Positions 8,643 through 14,037 of a DNA stretch of 14,037 nt are shown in pieces. A program made the translations under genes and the position numbers. Source of the DNA: Antrodiella citrinella (lineage: Eukaryota > Basidiomycota > Agaricomycetes > Polyporales > Steccherinaceae); the NCBI GenBank assembly GCA_004802725.1, contig SGPM01000518.1, forward strand, positions 1-14,037, read 5' to 3'. Each line of letters begins with the position of its first letter. Position 1 is the stretch's first letter. The notes under the pieces are model-generated. The model saw nothing but the letters and a program-made list of their open reading frames with translations, made no database searches and was not told the origin of the DNA.

Positions 8643-10384
8643 TCAGACTGCTCGGCATGATGAGCGGTTTTCTTTCTGCCGAACGACAGGAATCCAGCGA
8701 CCAAGCCCAGCAGCCAACAACCCGCTGAACACGACGATCGTCAAGCCTGCACCCAAGAATCCAGCACCGACAGGGCTGATCCTATCATGGTGCTGCTGGA
8801 ACGACGTGGCCGACTGAGCAGCCAGCAAGACGGCGCAACCCCTCTCCTGCGTCTGGTTGCACACGTGACACCACTGCAAGGTAGTGTTGACCGCGACAGG
8901 CTCAAACGCAGCGAGGAACTTCGACAGAGGCGCGTCTCCGCCGGTCGTGCCGTCAAATCCGGGGATGGACATGTTGTGTGCGATGAATGTAGCATCGTCT
9001 GTGCCGTTTTTGAATAGGAAACGGATGCTGGGCTCGGTGCTGCCCGCGGGGCTGCGGACCTCGAGCACGACACCGGCGGCATAGTTGACTGTACATTCGA
9101 GAGCATATTAGAATATTGACGAAGATATGAAATGTGAAAGTGAACTACGGACCAATGGCCGGGGGGAGTTGACCGTCAGCGACGACACCGGTCATGTTAA
9201 ACAAGCTCAGAAAAGGCTTGTAGGCAATCGCAGTGTAGTCGAGTAAGAGAGGGTCAGATGCATTGGCGATGCGCTGCAATGCAGTCAGGATGGTTGGCAA
9301 CATAGCAGTACCAGCGACTACCGACGAAAGTTAATTTCTGGGCTTGACCTCAAGAAGAAGAGACTCGGCGTACTGTTTCCAATTCCGCCCAGGCTGGGAT
9401 CTGAGAAAACCCCGTACTCGTGGAAGTTTGCCAGAGCGCGAGCTTGCGCCAGGAAGGTCGGAGGCAAGCGATTAGCGAATGTGGCATTGTGAATGGATTG
9501 GACATTCATGTAGTCGTAGATCTAGATGATCATAAGTTGTTGGAAGAAATTGACTAAATATGAAATGTACTAACGTTCCACTATGAAGAGAAGACGTTAG
9601 CAAGTGCATGAGCTAGTAGTGATACAAGAGCTAACCATATTTTCGAGGGTGGCGGGCCTTCCATCAAGATACTGCGGGAGCTGCTCCAAGAATGGCGCAC
9701 TTTCATTGGCCTTCTGGAGGAACTCAGGAGAGTTATAGAAGTCAATGTTCCTCGTGACGAAGGTCTACGTTCGTTCAATACTTGCCATGTGAAGACAATT
9801 TAACATCGCACTCACGTTGCAATCCGTGAAACCCTCCAAAGACACATTCTCGTCCGGCTCGATGGACTCAACTGAGCAGATGCAAAACCTGTCAATTTCC
9901 GGACACAAGACAAACATAACGACGAGGCTTACTAGGAACGTATTGATAACCACCCAACGGGCTGATCACTGTGGTACTATTTGCCAACGTCGTGTTGGCA
10001 GCTGTGGTCACGGGGAACAGTCCTTGCAATAAAGCGACGGAACTGTCAAAAATGACACCATCCTCTCCTCCTTCATCCGCACGCACGGCGACCTGAGACT
10101 GATTGAACAGCTGATTGGTGTTACTGATGCCTTGGATGTAGGTCGGAGAACTGGCGTTTAAGTACAACGACCGGACCAAAGTGCCTAGGGCGAACTCTTG
10201 TTGCTGAAAGGGGGTTCAGTACCGACGAATGCGGAACAGCAGTCAGCGTGAGGATTTTGCCTACCTCTCCTAGGGGGGTGATAGAAGTCGCCGACGGCGT
10301 GTATGACTCGGGATCCTGGTAGAACCCTTGACGATCTCCATGTCTCGCGATGAACACGATACCGATCACGTCGCTCGAAGACAT
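8643..10384 (-). CDS. Histidine acid phosphatase-like (phosphoglycerate mutase-like) membrane protein
   Basis: Member of the histidine phosphatase superfamily, clade 2. Eight exons, 446 aa: 10384-10265, 10203-9933, 9871-9816, 9764-9636, 9580-9575, 9521-9374, 9317-9153 and 9088-8643. All junctions are GT-AG and phase-consistent; introns are 51-64 nt. Residues 14-18 (RHGDR) hold the catalytic His15, followed by GFYQDPESYTPSATSITPLG, a hallmark of this fungal subfamily. Later landmarks are SLYLNASSPTYIQGISN, NFHEYGVFSDPSLGGIGN, YKPFLSLFNMTGV and NYAAGVVLEVR. Exon 5 is a 6-nt microexon (TGGAAC, Trp-Asn) needed for ENMWNIYDYMNVQSIHN. Many Asn-X-Ser/Thr sites and a C-terminal helix (about 405-427) with a short basic tail suggest a membrane-bound, lumen- or outside-facing enzyme, yet no signal peptide precedes RHGDR. 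Where classical acid phosphatases have a His-Asp proton donor, this protein seems to read YTAIAYKPF (271-279), so activity is uncertain. The start fits the family, whose proteins begin just before RHG. Confidence 0.93.
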
Positions 10385-10502
10385 CTCTACTATATCAGCG
10401 TTGAATGTCGATTAGTGACTGGAGATCGGAGGGATCCAGGAGGGGGTGGAGGACAGTTGTGATGCTAAACCTTCTCGCATCGAAAGCAGTCCGGAATGTT
10501 GG

Positions 10503-10512
10503 TTTATATAAA
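10503..10512 (-). promoter_or_regulatory. TATA-box candidate of the phosphatase-like gene
   Basis: TTTATATAAA, identical on both strands, lies about 120 nt upstream of the ATG at 10384. Position and sequence fit a core promoter TATA element for the leftward gene. Confidence 0.5.
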
Positions 10513-10551
10513 GGGGTAATACCTCCCTCTCAAACCTATTGGGAGATTTAG

Positions 10552-10840
10552 AAACCCGTTCCACATGGTCCGGTCAGAAGCGGTTGAGAGCTGTGGGAGA
10601 GGTTTTGAATGCGAATCTGATCAATGAAGCTGGTCATGGGCCCCTGATTCTGTGCGAATTCTCAGACAGAACATATTTGCGAGATAGCGAATAAGTATCC
10701 TCGTGTTCTGTATCGTTGGTAAGTGTGAAGACATGATCAATGAGAGCAAGAGGACAAAAATTATACAGTTTGTGGTGCGGAGTTCTGGCCCGTGGGCCGT
10801 GGATAATAACCGTAGATTATAAACCCGAACCGCATGGTCC
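10552..10840. repeat. Imperfect 20-bp direct repeat pair in promoter region
   Basis: AAACCCGTTCCACATGGTCC at 10552-10571 and AAACCCGAACCGCATGGTCC at 10821-10840 match at 17 of 20 positions, 269 bp apart, in the same orientation. Both are preceded by an AGATT-like string, which extends the likeness. They could be a duplicated regulatory site for the phosphatase-like gene. Confidence 0.55.
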
Positions 10841-10993
10841 AACTCCAAAAAGACTGCACACGCAGATCACGGAGCTATCTCAGAGCGACCACTGTTCGAT
10901 TACAGCTGCCATGTCAAAGCTGATTGGAGTGTGCAATCCAGGATTCGGGATGACAGGACGCAAAGGTTGACTGAGGTAGGAATCACCGTAAAC

Positions 10994-10999
10994 CACGTG
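10994..10999. promoter_or_regulatory. CACGTG E-box within CACGTGACGT
   Basis: A palindromic CACGTG followed by ACGT, about 610 nt upstream of the phosphatase-like ATG. CACGTG is bound by bHLH factors such as Pho4 and Cbf1 in yeasts; whether it works here is unknown. Confidence 0.3.
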
Positions 11000-11128
11000 A
11001 CGTTTCACTCTGGTGGGGCAAACCCCTAACCCAAGCGGCTGGTCTCTCTTTGTGGCGCAACCTCGATCCGCCCGATATTCGCATCCTCAGAGGACGAGTC
11101 CAGTTTCCTGCAAAGTGGAAGCCAAAGG

Positions 11129-13301
11129 TTATAGGGTTCCGCCCACGGATTCCATGGTCTAAAATATGAACGTGAGCTCACAAAACCCCAGAGTTAAGAA
11201 GAGAATGTACATACAAAGGGAGACGCCGTGGGTCCGTCTAGAATGGCCAGCTCCTCTGCGGTGAATGGCAGCCTTGGTACCAATAACATGCGTATAGGGA
11301 CCAGGAGAAGAATGATCACAGGAAACCCGATGGCCGCTTCAGGGGAACGTTTAGGCATCACACATATAGAACAATGACATAGGCTGCGCACCAATCGTTT
11401 GCGTCACCGCCATCGTCGCGCCGAACCCTGCCAACTGAACCGCGACAAACAGCAGGACGCGCAACTTGCGAACCTTGCAGAGTGGCTCGTCGGCGGGGGT
11501 GAGAGCCTTATCGCGAAGAAAGTACACGATCTTGCGAGTAATTCCATTGCCTTCAAGCGCATCTGCACCCATGTACCAGCTGACCAAAACATTAAATCCA
11601 AACACGTCAAAGCAAGCTCAACAGATTGAACACAACGAAGAACACGCACAATAGCCCGGCAAGGACACCTCTGGGAATCAAACCCAAGACGTGCAAGAAC
11701 GGACCGGTGAGCAACACTAAACACAGCGCGCCTTGCGCCAAGTTCGAGACACGTTGTTCTACCACCGCGACGGGCACTTCATGTCTCCGCGCGTCGCCTT
11801 CGCCATCCCTCGCCTGCGTAGGGTCCGGCTCAGGCTCGTCGTTGATGTGCGGCATGTGCAAACCAGAGGAGTGTTTGTGTGCCTCGTCTGTGCTCCGACG
11901 CGCTGACGTGGGAGGATCCTCGACGTCTTTCTTTGGGGTCTTTCCCATTACGAGGAGGGATGTCGTATGAATGGGTGCCTGAGGTATCAAACCGTTGGGT
12001 GCGGGTATGCCAAGCAGGCCTGCAATGAATGTGGTGATACCGAGCAAGAAGAAATCGTAGTGGAATCCCGGTGGTTTGCGTAACGGGAACTCGGTACCTT
12101 GGGCCATGAGAGACTGTACGTTCACTCAGTATCTGTCCAACGCAAGTCAAAATGGCCAGACTCACCGAGACGTTATGGTCGAAGAAGAACAACACCCAAA
12201 GGGCAAACCCGAACGGGAAGGCAATACCCACCCACTTGCGGTCCAGCTCCCAAAACCGCACTAACCACTCCCGGTCCCCGGCAGGCATGAACGCTCTGCC
12301 CGTGGGCAGCGTCGTCGGATTTGCATGGTTGAAACGTCCCCAGTACGCCATAGCCGATGCCGCGACGAGAGAGATAGGCATCCCATAATCCGCGAGGAAC
12401 CTCCGCACATGCTTGTGGAACAGGGCAGACCGAGATGCGGTGCGGAAAAGGTAGGATGTCACGAGCATGAGGAACGCGAGTATGATACCGACGAAAGCGC
12501 CATCCAGTGTAGGTACTGGACTTTCAGTGCTGTTGTCTGGAGTAGGAAATTGGCGGGTGATGACTTGAACGCCGTACTGTAGGTATACCCAGGAGACGTA
12601 GAAGCCGAAGGTATCACACGAGAACAATGTGACGTATTTCAAGAAATCACACCCTGATGACACTAGTCACCACTTGTGCAGCTTCAAAGCAGTAGTTTAC
12701 TCACAATTCAGAATTGCCGTGATCCAATGCAGAATCGCTCCCCACAGATATACCCATCCTACAAACTGTAGATAGTCCGGAGGGTTGGGCTGCCTCTCTA
12801 TAATGTTGAAGATAGTCTTGTTGAGTACCGTGATGGGTCCGGTAACGCCAGCAATGCATAGTGGTTGTGCGCCAAAGATAGAGAATATAAATGAAGCCAT
12901 GAACGAGGACAGCAGAACCTCGGAGACACCGTACTGCTGTGTCGTTTCTATCAAGTCTAGAGAGAACGCAACGCCTGGAAGAACGCTGTAAAGACATCCA
13001 GGAATCAGACAATATCGTACGCCAACGTCACGATTACGCACTTTGCAAAAAATATAAGGACGATAGCAGGTATCACTCTGTAGTTCCACGCATCCGTCCA
13101 GTCACTTGCATAATATGGCGCGCGCGAGCGAATGTCGTTGTAAATCCCTGTGCCTAGTCGAAACCTGCGCAGCTTCGACCACACACCCTGTGTCGGTCCC
13201 AGAGTGACCGAAGGCGACCGGGAGACTGCAGCAGGGTTGGGTACGGTGACTGCCACATCCTGGAACCCTCCTTTCTCCTTCTCTGCTCGTCTAGTGGCCA
13301 T
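11129..13301 (-). CDS. BOR1: Bor1-type boron/anion transporter (SLC4 HCO3-transporter family)
   Basis: Seven exons, 610 aa: 13301-13042, 12985-12705, 12653-12166, 12113-11650, 11579-11392, 11336-11215 and 11158-11129. All joins are phase-consistent; introns are 51-70 nt. The fungal relative Bor1 exports borate at the plasma membrane. The N-terminal 65 residues are cytoplasmic. The membrane domain starts around IPAIVLIFFANVLPGVAFSL. Landmarks are GVSEVLLSSFMASFIFSIFG, AQPLCIAGVTGPITVLNKTI, WCDFLKYVTLFSCDTFGFYV, the SLC4 signature GLLGIPAPNGLIPQAPIHTT (375-394), VVEQRVSNLAQG, GVLAGLFWYMGADALEGNGI and TQTIAAIGFPVIILLLVP. The C-terminus PFTAEELAILDGPTASPF plus TMESVGGTL matches fungal homologues as I recall them, so the protein looks complete. 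A hydrophilic loop of about 60 residues (about 397-460; charged, with several His) lies between the signature and VVEQR. Intron 5 (11391-11337) ends in AAG rather than the usual CAG/TAG, but the frame and protein support it. Confidence 0.95.
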
Positions 13302-13786
13302 AATTGAATGCGTCTAGATTAGGGTATGAAGTATATTGGGTATAAAGCCCAAGAGATTCCGCATCTATGTGGGCCTGCGGATGACCAGAGGGAGGAGGGA
13401 GCGGTCCAAGTTCAAACATATTCGAGTGTGGAACACGGCATGCAGGGGCTAATTAAACATGGTGCGAAAGAAACTTGTAAGTTTTATTTTTACACGCACG
13501 TGACCTCGGGCTACTATATATGGTAAGCCCGAGGTGGTTTCGTGTAATATTGAGAATAACATGTCTCTGGCGCTAGCCTTTCACATCAGGTAAAAACCGG
13601 CTCTGCATGCCGTGGAAGAGACAGAATTTTGCACGCTGAGGATGCCGCGACGTTGCCGGATGGCACCTGCTTTCACGGAGCGCCCATAACGTAACATCCA
13701 AGATGGTGAAGTCTGAAGAATCAAAATAACATTGTCATACGAGTTATTCCATGCTACACTTTTACTTCTTCTGGTCTCATCCTGGC
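13302..13786. other. Intergenic between the dehydrogenase and BOR1
   Basis: Holds the BOR1 promoter side and the 3' flank of the dehydrogenase gene. Short ORFs on both strands show no domain. A CACGTG site plus inverted repeat at 13497-13535 is the most structured element. Confidence 0.5.
13497..13535. promoter_or_regulatory. E-box joined to a 10-bp inverted repeat around a TATA-like core
   Basis: CACGTG at 13497-13502 is followed directly by ACCTCGGGCT (13503-13512), whose exact reverse complement AGCCCGAGGT lies at 13525-13534. The 13-nt spacer contains TATATAT. The block lies about 200 bp upstream of the BOR1 start codon. Perfect 10-bp arms around a TATA-like centre suggest a dimeric factor site or a small hairpin; function is inferred only from position and symmetry. 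Confidence 0.55.
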
Positions 13787-14037
13787 TCAACCGCGACCAA
13801 CGTGAGGCATCTTAGTTGCCCTATGGAGAAGCATAACATGCCAGGTAAGATACCAGACGGAAAGTGGTTCGATTTCAACTACTCACATGATGGTATATTG
13901 CAACACGGTAACGTCCAATGGCAATTCCGCGACGTGCACAATAGACTCGGCGACATACTTGACGTCGAATGTTGCCTCCGGTGCAACAGTCCCGTTCGGC
14001 TGCAGTACACCAAGAGTCTGTCCATGCGCCATCGGTG
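13787..14037 (-). CDS. Short-chain dehydrogenase/reductase, C-terminal end (5' part off window)
   Basis: The frame enters from the right edge and gives LGVLQPNGTVAPEATFDVKY, then VAESIVHVAELPLDVTVLQY and TIM. A 66-nt intron 13886-13821 (GTGAGT to CATAG) follows, and the last exon 13820-13787 encodes ATKMPHVGRG and a TGA. The run of a conserved Phe-Asp, 'HVAxxIVHxAxLPLDVTVLxxxIMATxMPxVGRG' is the C-terminal end of a fungal NAD(P)-dependent SDR subfamily. The nucleotide-binding TGxxxGxG motif and the YxxxK catalytic pair lie outside the window, so substrate and activity cannot be judged. Confidence 0.87.

Larger units (their letters stand above)
10385..11128. other. Intergenic between BOR1 and the phosphatase-like gene
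   Basis: About 740 bp holding the promoter of the leftward phosphatase-like gene and the 3' flank of BOR1. ORFs here are short and overlapping with no domain. Within it I note a TATA candidate, an imperfect 20-bp direct repeat and a CACGTGACGT element, listed separately. Confidence 0.6.

Noticed and set aside
8353..8817. Plus-strand ORF of 154 codons
   Set aside because: Its right half lies on the opposite strand of the well-supported last exon of the phosphatase-like gene, and the left half has no domain.

Overview
The window looks like nuclear DNA of a basidiomycete fungus, probably an Agaricomycete. Its genes are broken by many short GT-AG introns (about 51-76 nt), often with a CTGAY-like branch site. 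The gene families also fit: F-box/LRR proteins, a fungal phosphoglycerate-mutase-like acid phosphatase, a Bor1-type transporter and an IWR1 homologue. Nothing looks prokaryotic or viral, and I see no intact transposon. Exon structures below were built by eye from splice signals, reading frame and family resemblance.

Layout, left to right; every gene I can support is on the minus strand. (1) 1-1043: an F-box/LRR-like gene whose 3' end runs off the left edge, with an in-frame TAG at 690-692. (2) 1403-1780: a doubtful hydrophobic ORF. (3) 2321-3145: a single-pass membrane protein with an extracellular-type N-terminal domain; its reading frame breaks just before the membrane segment. (4) 4311-5699: a clear IWR1 homologue, 8 exons, 325 aa. 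(5) 6548-7142: a tentative spliced gene of unknown function. (6) 7591-7917: a possible remnant of a cytochrome P450 N-terminus. (7) 8643-10384: a histidine-acid-phosphatase-like protein, 8 exons including a 6-nt microexon, 446 aa. (8) 11129-13301: a BOR1/SLC4-type transporter, 7 exons, 610 aa. (9) 13787-14037: the C-terminal end of a short-chain dehydrogenase that continues off the right edge.

The strong genes are unrelated in function: RNA polymerase II import, phosphatase-like, boron/anion transport and oxidoreductase. I see no metabolic cluster. The only possible link is that the phosphatase-like gene and BOR1 each have a CACGTGAC element upstream. The rest is intergenic sequence with simple repeats ((GA)14, (GGA)9), a TATA candidate, a 10-bp inverted repeat around a TATA-like core, and two small hairpins.

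I did not find a convincing undescribed system. The most checkable oddities are the 6-nt microexon, the amber codon in the F-box gene, the apparent lack of the usual His-Asp proton donor in the phosphatase-like protein, and the frame break in the membrane protein.
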